Assembly: GCA_964016885.1 (NCBI GenBank)
Contig: OZ024740.1
Location: 294,676,097-294,740,096 of the forward strand
Length of the DNA: 64,000 nt
DNA from: Eledone cirrhosa
Taxonomy: Eukaryota > Mollusca > Cephalopoda > Octopoda > Eledonidae
Direction: 5' to 3'
In this document: in pieces, positions 53,155 through 64,000 of the stretch
Layout of the letters: the number at the start of each line of letters is the position of its first letter
Numbering within the stretch: the stretch's first letter is position 1
Notes under the pieces: generated by a model
Told to the model about the DNA's origin: nothing
Seen by the model: only the letters and a program-made list of their open reading frames with translations
The model's database searches: none
Program-made: the position numbers and the translations under genes

Positions 53155-53335
53155 AGTGAAGGGGCATGGCTTAGTGGTTAGGGTAATGAGCTTATAATCA
53201 TAAGGGTTGGGTTGGATTCCTTGACTAGGTTGTGTATTGTGTTCTTGAACAAGATAATTTCATGCTGCTTTTCATGACAAGACTGAGGCCCCTATAATTA
53301 AAATACCTAAGAAGTCTCTGGAAAGTATTAAGTAG
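53155..53335 (+). mobile_element. SINE, third subfamily
   Basis: The head 'ggcatggcttagtggttagg' (A-box) and 'gggttggattccttgact' (B-box), then 'gtgtattgtgttcttgaaca'. It is the most complete copy of this subfamily. Confidence 0.72.
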
Positions 53336-53570
53336 CCTACCTTTTCAATAGTGTATGAGTGGGTGAAGACTGCATAGGATTGAAAGTTTTCAAGAAATGT
53401 GGATTTGGTAATGAAGATGGTTTCTGACAAGATATGAACAGAGTAGTAGCAATAAAGAGATTGAAAATGATGACAGAAGCTGTTTTGATAACGAAGATTT
53501 AAAAAAAATTAACCAACATTTCCATATTTTTAATGGCGGAATTGATAAAGCATTGGATAAAATGTAACAT

Positions 53571-53776
53571 TAACCCCTTAGCAGTTAAACGGGCTGTATC
53601 CAGTCAGAATTCTCTCATCCCTTTCTGTTCAAACTGGCTGCTCATACTGATGTTAAGGTATTGTTCTTAAAATAAATAATATCAAAATGTTATAGATTCA
53701 ATATTATGTGAGATAAAACCTTTACCGTGAAAATACAATAGTAAATATAGAGTAATGTAAATGGTAAAGGGTTAAA
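53571..53776. mobile_element. TTAA-flanked MITE, family A
   Basis: TTAA-'ccccttagcagttaaacg' and 'gtaaatggtaaaggg'-TTAA. The interior ('attcaatattatgtgagata') matches the other copies. A SINE begins immediately after it. Confidence 0.88.
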
Positions 53777-53985
53777 GGTAGTGGAATGACAGAATGGATA
53801 AAGCATTGGATAAAATGCAATTGCAGCATTTGTTCTAGCTTTTTACATTCTGAGTTCAAATCCTGCCAAGATCAACTCTGCCTTTCATCCTTCCAAGGTC
53901 GATAAAATAAAGTACCAGTCAAGTACTGGGGTTTCCCTTCCTCCAAGTTTGCTCATCATGTGCCTAAATTATAAATCAATATTTT
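53777..53985 (+). mobile_element. SINE, second subfamily, full length
   Basis: The head 'gacagaatggataaagcatt', the B-box 'gagttcaaatcctgcc', the body and the tail 'tgcctaaattataaatcaat', as at 8172. Confidence 0.85.
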
Positions 53986-54309
53986 ACAACAGTATATCCT
54001 ATTTGTGTTATTTTTCATATTTAATAATAAATTTTTGTTTAAAAATTCTTTTTCTATACCTTAGATAATATTATTTTTTTCTTTTCTTTGGGTACTAGTT
54101 TGTTTGTTGAAGGTGATTAAGATGAATATTCCAACTAATTCAGAATTTCTGTTTCATAGAAGTGCCAAAGTGATATATATATGCTTGTGGCATTTTAAAC
54201 TTGGTGGAGTCTATCTCTCTCCAGGTTTGAACACAGCCGATTTCTGCCAGTGAAGGAGAGAGAGAGAGTGAGAAAAAGAAAGTGAGAAGGAGAAATTGAA
54301 AAATATAGA

Positions 54310-54465
54310 GGAAGAATTGATTCCAGTACTAGACTGGTACTTCTTTTATTGACCTCAAAAAGATGAAAGGCAAAGTTGACCTTAGTAGGATTTTAAATCA
54401 GAGTGCAGAGAGCCAAAATGAATACTGCAAAGTATTCCATCTGACATTCTAATGCTGCTGTTTTC
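54310..54465 (-). mobile_element. SINE, second subfamily, minus strand
   Basis: 'ccagtactagactggtactt', 'gatgaaaggcaaagttgacc' and 'aaatactgcaaagtattcc' are the reverse complement of the family. Confidence 0.75.
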
Positions 54466-54534
54466 TAGCTTCTTATAGAGACATCAAATAATTATGTTCA
54501 TTTTGATCCAATATGTTTTGTTGTAAAATAAGAG

Positions 54535-54850
54535 TGACTTCCTTGTATTCATGTTGCTAGTGAATGTTTTCCTGAAATCCAAGATCTATATATAGAGTAA
54601 TAGTAATCCATCATATCAAATTTGGTAAATCTACAGAGTACTTTATTTTCTTTACTTTCAAACCACTCAAAAATGGCAGTGCTGCAGTTCTATCGTGCTT
54701 ATTTTGTAATGTTAGTAATCTCAAGGTTGTGCCAAATATATGCTTACTAATTAAACTTATTTCATTTTTGGAGTAGTTTATTAATCTGCACTTGCGATTA
54801 AAAAGAATATTGTCCTTATGGTTTCTAAGCATAATGTAATGGTCTATACA
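54535..54850 (-). pseudogene. Reverse-transcriptase relic with 'KFD..DYYYSI' motif
   Basis: On the minus strand one frame (54611-54832) reads 'KCRLINYSKNEISLISKHIF'. An overlapping frame reads 'EWFESKENKVLCRFTKFDMM' then 'DYYYSIY'. The order 'CRLINP-K-E-ISK...FxKFDIVxFYPSI' is that of an RT group common in invertebrate genomes, with motif A Asp in 'KFD'. It is different from the LINE polymerases above. Frameshifted and truncated; the clade is not assigned. Confidence 0.5.
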
Positions 54851-55137
54851 TGAGGTGTTCTATGTAGTCTTCTATTTTTAGCTTCTGTGTTTGTGGTGTT
54901 GTAGGAGGTGGTGGTTGTGTTTTTTTGTATCTTTTGGTAAAATTGTCTGATAAGGGTTTAGAATGTATGGAAGCAACAAATTCATTTATTTTGCCTGCAA
55001 GTATGTAATGAATATTGAGAAATTGTTTAAAAGATTTCATGTGGTTGTTTAGGATGGTTTTAAAAGAGTGGGTGTTGTGTTGGAATTTTACTTTAATTAT
55101 CAAATTGATACAATCAAATTCAAAGTTTTCAAGTTCC

Positions 55138-55352
55138 TTAACCTTTGAAGTACCAAACCATCTGAAGTTGTTCATGGTTGCATGATACAAAAATAGTGTA
55201 TTTTAAATTGTTTATATCTATATAAACATCATAATTTTATGCAAGAACCTTTGTTATGCTATGTTCCAAATACCAGGTTAACAATGAGAAAGTTGTCTTA
55301 TTAAATCTTCCAAATTCTTGATCTTAATTATTTGAAAATCATAGGCACGGGA
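55138..55352. mobile_element. MITE family B, decayed right end
   Basis: TTAA-'cctttgaagtaccaaacc' at the left. The interior 'atataaacatcataatttta' and 'attatttgaaaatcatagg' matches the reverse of the 28422 copy. Confidence 0.7.
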
Positions 55353-56879
55353 ACACATTTGAATCCAGATTTATCTCTAAGTAATTTAGTGGAGCCCTTT
55401 CTGTGTTTGATAATGCTCCTATTACAGAGCTTTGATGTTCTTCATACAGTAGACGAGGGAATGTTTCTCCATCTTCTGCTTTGTGATCTCGGTTTCTAGA
55501 ACAATTTCCAACCAGGGGTATGTTTGGGATTATAAAAAAAAAACAAAAAAAACAACAGAAAGCATGCAGTATTTAGTTTGATACAGCTAATGATCTACTC
55601 TGTTACTGTTTTCATGTCATTTTTTTTTTATTAGTGCAGACTTGATGATGTTCAATGGGTCATTGGATCAGGTGTGGATGTACAAAGGGATGTTGTTTGG
55701 TTTCTTGAAGAGCTCATATAATTTTGGGTTTAGTCTAAGTATGCCATTCAATTTAGGAAGTTGACTGTTGTAAAGTTTTCTTTAACTACTACCTTCAGGA
55801 CGAATTTGTCAAATATAATAATTATACATTTCCTGATGGTGCTTGCTCATGCTGTTTGAAAGCACGAGCCTATTATCTCTGTACATACTTGTTCTATTCT
55901 TCCTAGACCAGGTAGTTCTTTTGTAAAACAAGGTGAGGTCTCCTGGCATGCATGATGATCAACAAGTTGCTTCGTGTGACATCTAGAGAAATTGATGACT
56001 TTTAGAAGATTCTTATGGATAATAATCAATAATGTTGAATTAGATACGTTTGTATTTATTTTGGTTTACTTTTGAATCAAATAACTGAAAATATGTAAAG
56101 GTATTGGGTGATTTTATTGGTTTAAATCTAGGTTTAGTTTACATAGGAAATATTTTTCTGTTAAATTCTATTTTGAAGTTAAAAATGTCATTTTAGAATC
56201 CAACTAGTTCTTTGTTGCATAGTGGACATTTTTAGCAATTGAATCTGGGACCAGTTTCATGTGGTTTTGTTACCTTCCTTCTTGAGGATATAGGCCATTC
56301 ATTGCAGATATTTTATCTCATATGTGAGGTTGCAATTTTACTTAAAAAGATGCCAAGGTTAAGAACTTACATGTAGTTAATCAGGATTGATAAAAAATGG
56401 TGTTTTAAATACAGTTATATGAGATGTAGAAGGCTAGTCGTCTGGAGTCTGTTGTGATATGAATTTGTTAACAAAATGAAAATTCAATAAGTTATGTGGT
56501 GTATAAAAGAGAACAGTCTAGTTAAGCCATTTTTGGTGTCAAAATGAAAATTCACTACAAATAAAAACACAAGGAGGGGTAATACATATAGAAAGGAGAG
56601 AAAAAAAAACCTTTGGGGTTAAATTAAATGTGTAAAGTGAAAATTTCAATAGATTAAGTTGAGAAAAATTAAATTTTTAATTAAAAGAAAGTAATTAGAT
56701 ATCATTGCAGTGTTAAATTACAAGGACAGACATTTAAATCTAAGTAGACTATTCAAGATATTTATTTATAAAAGATGCACGAGATAAGTATTGGGAATGA
56801 AGGCAGGGTGGGTTACAAATGAAATAACTTAATTCACTTTATAACATAGGGTGAAGGGAATACTGTAGTCATGCTGGAG
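55353..56879. other. AT-rich sequence, possible old retroelement remains
   Basis: The minus strand has short frames (for example 55847-56029) adjoining the RT relic, but no motif could be assigned. Confidence 0.3.
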
Positions 56880-57065
56880 ACTTGACAAACAATCTCTAAT
56901 GATGGTGCTATGATAAAATGCACCCAGTACATTCTATAAAGTGGTTAGAGTTAAGAAGAGCAACCAGTCGAAAAATCTATGCTGTAATTACAAATAAGAA
57001 CTGATTTGAACTATAACAACCTGCCCAACCCAGAATAGAAAGTGGACTTAAAATGCTGATCAGTA
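56880..57065 (+). repeat. LINE 3' UTR copy
   Basis: 'ggtgctatgataaaatgcac' and 'gtggttagagttaagaagag', ending in a decayed tail 'cccaacccagaatagaaagt'. Confidence 0.6.
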
Positions 57066-57429
57066 GAATCACTAATCATGTAGCAATAATAATTGTTATT
57101 ATTACACAAAAACAATCCATAATTTATTTAAGGACTACATAATTAGTGATTCTAGTGGTCAGCATTTTAAATCAATAATGGGGAAGATGTAGGTAACATA
57201 AGAAACAGTATATTGTTTGTGATGGCAGTGCTAATGTTGACAGCAATGCTAATATAATATTGTGAACATACAATTAAAATAATATCTTATGCACCAATCT
57301 TCTGCTCTTTACTCCTCCCATCCTCACCTCACTAGCTAAATAACCTATACATCTCACTCATGTAAAACCTGCATACCTGTTCCCCTTCCAACTCTCACTT
57401 GCCAAACCACGCAAAAGAAAAAACAAAAA

Positions 57430-57875
57430 ACACAAAGTCCACCCTGGTGCTATAACAACAAAGCACCCAGTCCACTCTGTAATAGGGCTGGTGTTAGGAA
57501 GGGCATCAAGTCAGAAACCATTCAGTTCACAATAATATGGCTGGTGTTAGGAAGAGCATCCAGTCATTGAAAACCCTCAGTCTATACAGTAGTGTGGTTG
57601 GTATTAGGAATGGCACCCAGTTGCAGAAACCACCCAGTCCATCCAGTAAAGTGGTTGACATTAGGAAGGGCATCCAGCTGTAGCAACCACCCAGTCGATA
57701 CAGTAATATGATTGGCATTAGGAAGGGCACACAACTGTAGAAATCAAGCCAAAATAGAGATCTGCATGAGCAAGACATGGTCACTTGACCTAAATTTTCT
57801 CATAATGTGACAAACCCACCTAACCCATGCAAGCATTGAAAAATAGATATTAAACAATAATAATGACGATAAGGA
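57430..57875 (+). mobile_element. LINE 3' UTR with about five tandem 60-63 bp units and tail
   Basis: 'ggtgttaggaagggcatcaa' type units with 'acccagtccatccagtaaag' repeat five times. 'tagaaatcaagccaaaatag' and the tail 'aacccatgcaagcattgaaa' follow. It is the plus-strand counterpart of the arrays at 2725 and 60860. Confidence 0.88.
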
Positions 57876-58077
57876 AAATTAGAGATAGGAGATAGATATC
57901 TTAGATTGAAGTGTGTTCCAAAATAGGGAGATACTGAAATAAAGTAATATATATGGAAGTTTTCAAAGGTAAATACATGAGTAAATATAGAAATGAGATG
58001 AGAAAGTGAATAATAAATCAATGATAAACTAATGAAAGATACATAATTAGGGCAGTAGGAGTAAATATAGATAGCGG

Positions 58078-58115
58078 GGAAGATGGACGTTAAACGATGA
58101 TGATGATGATGATGT
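58078..58115 (+). repeat. LINE tail, solo
   Basis: 'gatggacgttaaacgatgat' followed by GATGAT repeats. Confidence 0.8.
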
Positions 58116-58279
58116 ATTATAAATAGATAAAAATACAGATGTGGGGAAATATATATATATAAACTATATGTATGTATGGACTTGTTGGGGCACTGACTGT
58201 CAAGATACTTTAATCTATCACAGCTCATCCCCTCTTGAGGTCTGAACATTGCTGATCTCCTCCAGAGAAGGAGAGAGAG

Positions 58280-58437
58280 AAAGAATTGATCCCAGTACTG
58301 GTACCTTTTTTATTGACCATAAAGGATGAAAGTCAAAGTTGACCTCTGCAGGATTTGAACTCAGAGATTGCAGTGAACCAGAATGAATACTGCAAAATAT
58401 TCTATTTAACATTCTAACGACTGCCAATTTGCCACCT
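58280..58437 (-). mobile_element. SINE, second subfamily, minus strand
   Basis: 'ccagtactggtacctttttt', 'ggatttgaactcagagattg' (B-box) and 'cgactgccaatttgccacc' (head). Confidence 0.78.
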
Positions 58438-59715
58438 TATATAAAATAAAGGAGGAAATAGTTAAAATTAAAGGTTTTAGTTACAGTGCCCAGGTATGTG
58501 TATTGTTTGTAACCAGTGTTAAATGAGTGGAAGTGATGTAAAGGCAGGTAAAACACACCTAATGTATACACAAACTATAACTTAACTTCATTGTAACCTA
58601 ACTAAATTAGGTTACAATGAAACTGAGCATAGTAACTGAGTAATTGTCACATCCATATATTAGGATAATTAGTAGGATGAAAATGAATTTAAGTTTTAAA
58701 GATTTTGTGTTTGCAAGAAGTTCTTTTGAAGAATTTTGCCTTTAGTAAAGATTATTTCCAGGCTCTCAGATGTACAAGATAGTATGGTCTATTGTTTCTT
58801 GTATAGGATTTCACAGTGGATCAAATATACCATTTTAGATTTGAAAGGTAGATAAATTTTTATTTTTTTAATTCTCAGGCAAAATGAGATAGAAAATTTC
58901 ATTATTTCCACAGGATTTCAAAAAGAAAGTGTATGATTGTTAAAAAGATTAGAAAAGATCCCAATACATGTATTAGAGCTGTTAGTTTGTACACTGCATT
59001 AGTAAAGAATATCAATAGACAGGATTAGGGTTGATACAATTACAATCAATAAGGGATTGATGGTTATGTAAGTTCAGCTTAGGGAAGTTTGATGAGACTG
59101 GTGTTTGTACAAAGTTTGGTGTGGTGTGTCTAAAGAGTTTCATAGTGTTTTTGTTAACATTTTTATAAAGCTTGTGCTGTGGAAGGGAAATTCTCTTGAT
59201 TAAAAGAAAGATTTAGCTACTGGGGTTACAAAAGCAAAGTTAAATCAAGGATTTTCCCAATTAATGTTTTATTTTCTATTATTTCTATTTCTGTAAAGGG
59301 GTACACATACACTTTTCTCCAATGAAGCTTTGAGTCACAATGACACAGCTCTGCAATCAGGAAAACGTCCCACCCCTGACTTCTCATCACAGAACATTAG
59401 TAAACCTCTTATTTTCAGTTTCTCATGAGCTACATATACCTGATGTCTAACTTTTATTCTAGTGATCAGATATTATTCTTTGCTTCCAACTTTCTCTCAA
59501 TCCTCTGAGACCTACCTCTTAGTTTTTGTTTCTATCTACCATGTCTCTATACCTATACATAGGTAGCTAAGAGATTACACTAGGGTGAAATGCAAAGCTA
59601 TGTAAAAATACTCAATATCGTAAATAGTAGAATAATATCTATTTAAAGATGAACCTTTGTGAGGTGAGTCACTGCTCAGGAGTTTCTTGTTACCAACAAA
59701 AAACACAGAAACAGA
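58438..59715. other. AT-rich intergenic sequence
   Basis: No family or gene was recognised. A small inverted repeat 'cattgtaacctaa'/'ttaggttacaatg' lies at about 58589-58620. Confidence 0.45.
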
Positions 59716-59719
59716 TATA

Positions 59720-59770
59720 TATCATCGTCATCATCATTTAACGTCCATTTTCCCATGTTAGCATGGATTA
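59720..59770 (-). repeat. LINE family 1 tail, solo
   Basis: 'catcatcatttaacgtccat' followed by 'cccatgttagcatggatt'. Confidence 0.82.
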
Positions 59771-59848
59771 AAAACACTAATCAACAAGTATTCTAATAAA
59801 TCAATAAATAGATCAAACCACAGAACAAACAAAAAATGCAAATATAAT

Positions 59849-60065
59849 GGTTTCTGATTTAGGCACAAGGCTATCAATTTTGGGGCGAAAGGAAAGTGAT
59901 GTAAATTGACACCAGTGCATTACTGGTACCTTATTTTATTAACCCTGTAAGGATGAAAGGCAAAGCTAACTTCGGAGGAATTTGAACTCAGAACGTAAAG
60001 GGCCGTAACTCTATGTCACGAAGCAGGGTGTTCGATAATCTACTGACACAGCCAATCCACAATGC
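59849..60065 (-). mobile_element. tRNA-derived SINE, minus strand
   Basis: 'ttaggcacaaggctatcaat', 'aaggatgaaaggcaaagcta', 'aatttgaactcagaacg' (B-box) and the head 'ctactgacacagccaatcca'. Confidence 0.82.
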
Positions 60066-60704
60066 AACAAATACATTAAATCTGAAACTTATTAAAAACC
60101 CAATCCAATACTATAGAACAGATGAACACATCTAAAAGCTCATAAAACAAACTTACAGCAAACAATAAGTTAACACTAATATTATACTTAAAAACTCCAT
60201 TAAAATTAAAAACCTAATGGAAAAATAAACCATAAACATATTTGAAAGCAAGTTATTAATGACCAGTGAAATTTATAAATTTGATTGCAAATGTGAAAGC
60301 TGTAAACTTTAGTCATACAAATATGACAAACTCCCATGACACTTCATGCACCCCACAACACAACAAAAGATGAGTGGACAACATATCTTTACAGAATTTC
60401 ATACATAAATAAAGGAATAATGATGGAAGCAATACTGATAACACAGCCTAAAACTAAAATAAACATACAACATACATTAATGACAAACAAAAATAAACCC
60501 TGACTGATGATGTGTAAATGTAACAATCAAAGTTCAAATTCTGACTAACATCTACACCACTCATATTAGCTCTATCTACTTTAAAGAATCAACAACCCCA
60601 GCATCATTTCATGAACATGGGACAAAGAAAAGTTGTTCCCAACAAACTGAGAAATTTATACCTAAATATAAAAAAACTCTCAATAAAAGTGATAGAACAG
60701 TAAT
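60066..60704. other. A-rich intergenic sequence
   Basis: No family or gene was recognised. Confidence 0.4.
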
Positions 60705-62575
60705 AATATATCATCACTGTTTAACATCCATTTTTCAACATTAGCATGGGTTAAATGAGTTGTCCAGTTGTGAGCCAAGCCAGATCAGATGACTGTCTTG
60801 CTCATACAGAACTGATTTTGGCTTGGTTTCTACAACTGGATGCTCTTCTTAACACCAACCTCATTTACAGTGAGTACTGAGTGCTTTTTGTCAGAACACC
60901 TACATGACCACTTTACAGTGTGGGCTGGGTGCTTTTTGCGTGACACCTACACAACCACTTTACAGTGTGGGCTGGATGCTTTTTGTCATGTTGCCATCAC
61001 GACTACGTTAGTGTGGGCTGGACGCTTTTTGTTGTGTTGCCATCACGACTACTTTACAGTGTTGGCTTCAGCCTGTCCTCATGGTAGGGTGGTGTGGTGT
61101 GTACTATATATATATGCTTCAGCTTGAGCCTGTGGGTCTTCTACATTACTGCATAAATGCCAGAGATTTCGATCTTGTGTCATCGTTTTTGAGAGGTGCA
61201 AATAGCTAAGGTCAGTTTTTATCACCTCATCCCAAGTCTTCCTGGGTCTCCCCACTCCAAGGCTTCCATTGACACTGAGAACTCTGCTATTTTTATACAA
61301 CTGTCAACCTTTATATGTATCACATGTCCATACCAACACAATCTCCTCTCCTGCACACTGCATCTGATTCTTCTTATGCCTAGTTTCTCTCTGTTCATTT
61401 ATGTTTTGCCGTTCATGTATATTACTACTACACATCCATCTGAGCATGCAAGCTTCATTTCTTTCCAATCTACACAAGTCTTCTGCACACAACGCCCAAG
61501 TCTCACTACCATGCAACATTGCTATTCATATGTATGCATCATACAGTCTGTCTTTCATTTTGAGGGAAAAGCCTTTTGTAGCTAGCAGTGGTAGTAGCTC
61601 CCTGGATTTCTATCCCGTTCTCACTCTGGCTACTGTACTTTCAGAACACCCACCTCTGCTGCTAATTTGGTGACCCAGGTAGCAAAAGCTCTCTACTGCT
61701 TCTACCAAACCTTCGTGGAATTTGATAGAGCTTATTTCCTGTGGCTGTTTGCTGCTTACTGCTTCATGTAAAACCAACATTCTTAGCTAAACTTCCTGAG
61801 ATCCCACTACATCCCTTGTGTACCCATGGTTTGCATTTGGGGCAGAGGATAGAATTTCTACCTACACCTTTCCTACACACTGAGCAAGATCATTTCCTCT
61901 ACTTACTAGGACCTTGATCTTTGTCAGGTTGACTTTAAGACCGCTTGTTTCTAGGCCCTGCTTCCATGTTTGGAATTTCTTCTCTAGTTCCCTCATAGAC
62001 TCCGATATGAGTGTAAGATCATCTGTAAACAGTAGTTCCCATGAGCAACTGGTCTTAAACTCCTCTGTTATAGCCTGCAAAACGATAATAAACAGGAGAG
62101 GGCTAAGAACAGAGCCCTGGCAGATGCCAACTTGTACACTAAATTCCTCGCTATAGTCATTGTTAATTCTAACTTTGCTGACTGCTCCTCTATACATGGC
62201 TTGTACAACCTTCATCTACTTGTTTTCTAAGAGCCCACCAGATTATGGCATGAGGCACTCTGTCGAAAGCTTTCTCCAGATCAACAAATACCAGGTAGAG
62301 TGGCTTGCTTTTAGCTAGGTACTTTTCCTATAGCTGCTTCTCCAGGAAGAGAGCATCTGTGGTGCTTTTGCCTAGTACAAATCCGAGCTGCATCTCATCT
62401 AGATTTACCCGGTTCCTAATCATCTGTGCTATAACTCTTTCTGTTACTTTCATGAACTGGTCCATCAACTTGATGCCTCTATAGTTTCCTCTAGTGTGTG
62501 GTTAAGATGTGACCTACCGACCCAGATACTTTCAGCAGTTTGGCAAGTATTCCCGATGAACCAGCTGCTTAAAAA
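60705..62575 (-). mobile_element. LINE family 1, 5'-truncated copy with expanded 3' UTR repeat
   Basis: The minus strand has, 5' to 3', the motif A region (near 62275), motif B 'QGSVLSPLL', then motif C as 'FTDDLTLI' instead of YADD (frame 61862-62215). The C-terminal 'MLHGSETWALCAEDLCRLER' block follows (61304-61519), then '[20 protein letters not shown]' (61079-61300). About four tandem 3' UTR units lie at 60860-61060. The element ends at the 'cattagcatgggtt' tail at 60710. It is broken by frameshifts and by a changed catalytic motif. Confidence 0.9.
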
Positions 62576-63057
62576 AAACCGTTTTGTAAAAAGAGCTTTA
62601 CTTGTGCGAATGCGTAGGTATGTGTGTTTATACGTCCGTATGAAGCTAAGAAGAAATGTGTGTGCATACGTAAGTAAAAGAGTGTGTGTGTGTGTGTGCT
62701 TGTAAGTATGAAGCTATGAGCAAAAGTATGTTAATATAAGAGTGTGTATGTGTGTATACAGAGCTGTGAAGGGAAACTAATGATTGAAGTGAACCTCATC
62801 ACTATTTAGCTAGATGTTTTGTTAAACTATATTAGTAGGAGAGATATCCTGCAAAGAAACATGTCCCAAAGTATTGAATATTCTCGGTCTGTATTAGTTG
62901 TAAGAGAACATGTTTCTGACCATAAGAGAGCCATAGGAATCTAGGGGTGAATGTACAAGCGCGTGTGTGATAATGGACGGGGTATTAAAGAAATTGGGGA
63001 GGTGAGTTGAGTCCATAAGGGAAATAGGACCCAAGGCGGTAAATCAGACTCATTCTT
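62576..63057. other. Intergenic sequence with TG runs
   Basis: (TG)n at about 62682-62697. The part 62940-63057 may belong to the element ending with the hammerhead-like motif at 63058, but no coding sequence was seen. Confidence 0.4.
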
Positions 63058-63092
63058 CTGATGAAGGACTAGCGTCCGAAACGTTAAGACCC
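63058..63092 (+). ncRNA. Hammerhead-ribozyme-like motif
   Basis: CTGATGA (63058-63064), one extra A, the stem GGAC-tagc-GTCC, then GAAACGTT. 'tctt' before the core can pair with 'aaga' after 'cgtt'. This gives helix I of about four pairs and a very short helix III, like the small type I hammerheads of Penelope-like elements. The extra A departs from the consensus, and the fold is by eye only. Confidence 0.4.
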
Positions 63093-63199
63093 TCTTCCTG
63101 CTATTTCAAGCGTTAACCTAATATATTCCTTCCATATACTGTACCGATTGTTTTGTTATTTCTGTTTACCTTTTACATACATATATACACACTCACACA

Positions 63200-63470
63200 C
63201 AAAGTCACTCTAGGTAGAGCAGCTACTTCTCAAAATTGAGAGATCACAGCTCCGAAGTTATGGGCATGTGGTTAGAATGTCTCAGGAAAGAATCGCTGGA
63301 CAGATCTTATGGGCAAAACCAACCGGCAGGAGACCTATGGGTAGACCTCAAGCAAGATGGTTGGAGAACATTCATAAGCTTAGCTGGTCTTGCTTTGGGG
63401 ATCCAGCTGGATCAGTTGGAGACGGTTGCTTTTGACAGGACCTGCTGGAATAAGTGGGCGAAGAAGACAT
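63200..63470 (+). mobile_element. LINE family 2, 3'-end copy
   Basis: 'gtcactctaggtagagcagc' and 'ttatgggcatgtggttagaa', then coding for '[19 protein letters not shown]' and 'RPMGRPQARWLENIHKLSW'. It ends 'aagtgggcgaagaagac' and a CA/TA microsatellite. The reading frame is well kept up to about 63400. Confidence 0.88.
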
Positions 63471-63479
63471 TACATATAC

Positions 63480-63510
63480 AAACACATATATATAAACACA
63501 CACACACACG

Positions 63511-63542
<32 letters not shown>

Positions 63543-63560
63543 TAAATATATATATATAAA
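63480..63560. repeat. CA/TA microsatellite
   Basis: 'cacacacaca' and long 'atatat' runs that form the tail of the LINE family 2 copy. Confidence 0.9.
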
Positions 63561-63680
63561 ACAAAATATTTTTCAATCATTATTATCACCACATGAAAAG
63601 GGTGATGATATATTAAAAAATATATTTAAAAAAATATATTAAATTAAAAGAATGATAAAAATCAAAATTTTTAAATTCCT

Positions 63681-63803
63681 TTAAAGCAAACAGACATAGT
63701 CCTGCTGACAATCTGTCAATTTAATTTTATAGTCAGAAAAGCTGGTATGATGGCCCAAAGCAGTTACAGTATGCATTTTATTTTTCAGCAGGACTGTGTC
63801 AAT
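63681..63803 (-). CDS. Possible terminal exon of an unknown minus-strand gene
   Basis: The minus strand has a good splice acceptor ('ttaatttcttttaaacag') followed by 40 codons open in only one frame. It starts 'IDTVLLKNKMHTVTALGHHT' and ends 'QQDYVCLL' with TAA at 63683-63681. The rest of the gene would lie beyond the right edge. No family was recognised, and no AATAAA was found just downstream. The alternative is a chance frame. Confidence 0.3.
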   Translation of the reverse strand: MDTVLLKNKMHTVTALGHHTSFSDYKIKLTDCQQDYVCLL

Positions 63804-63877
63804 CTGTTTAAAAGAAATTAAAAAATTTATATTTCAATTTAACATTCTGTAATGATTAACATCCTGTAATGATTTAG

Positions 63878-64000
63878 CAGAAAATATCTAAAAAGAGGTT
63901 TGTTAATTCAAATGTTTATAGTGTCTTTAGATAGAGGACAGACCATTGTGAAAATTCATAGTAAGAGTGGATAAAAGCTTTCATATTTTATGTGATGTAG
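63878..64000. repeat. Second copy of the repeat seen at 19841
   Basis: 'cagaaaatatctaaaaagag' and 'gtttgttaattcaaatgttt', followed by 'atagtgtctttag' and 'attgtgaaaattc', parallel 19847-19935. It runs off the window. Confidence 0.6.

Overview
The window is animal nuclear DNA, most likely from a cephalopod mollusc (octopus or squid type). This is inferred from three things: very low gene density; AT-rich sequence full of tRNA-headed SINEs that end in a shared 'caaggccagcaatt' tail; and LINE copies whose 3' ends read 'aacccatgctagcgtgg' followed by a GATGAT-type tail. No bacterial features are present. Species cannot be fixed from sequence reading alone.

One host gene is clear. A nuclear receptor of NR1 type lies on the minus strand from 35831 down to 19191. 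Six coding exons, all with GT-AG borders and matching phases, give a 388-residue protein. It has a two-zinc-finger DNA-binding domain, a short hinge, and a ligand-binding domain ending in an AF-2 helix. Its P-box has Ala where most NR1 receptors have Gly. Its introns (1.2, 9.8, 1.6, 2.0 and 0.9 kb) are packed with LINE, SINE, Penelope-like and satellite DNA. A second, weaker candidate is a terminal exon of another minus-strand gene at 63681-63803.

Almost everything else is mobile or repetitive DNA. 1-9000: SINEs and a minus-strand RTE-like LINE (2565-5920) nested inside a plus-strand LINE of another family. 10168-10772: a near-perfect 605 bp palindrome carrying hammerhead-ribozyme-like motifs. 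11-19 kb: decayed LINE copies and a TTAA-flanked MITE. 19-36 kb: the receptor gene, with a 40 bp satellite split by an LTR-like insertion, a Penelope-type GIY-YIG fragment, and two minisatellites. 36-43 kb: MITEs and LINE tails. 43.4-49.3 kb: a decayed hAT transposon with visible terminal repeats and target duplication, inside a small DNA transposon whose uninserted paralogue lies 2.3 kb downstream. 49-60 kb: MITEs, SINEs, an inverted-repeat element and a reverse-transcriptase relic. 60.7-63.5 kb: two more LINE copies and another hammerhead-like motif.

No transposable-element coding region seen is intact. Each protein-coding relic carries frameshifts, stops, truncation or internal deletion.
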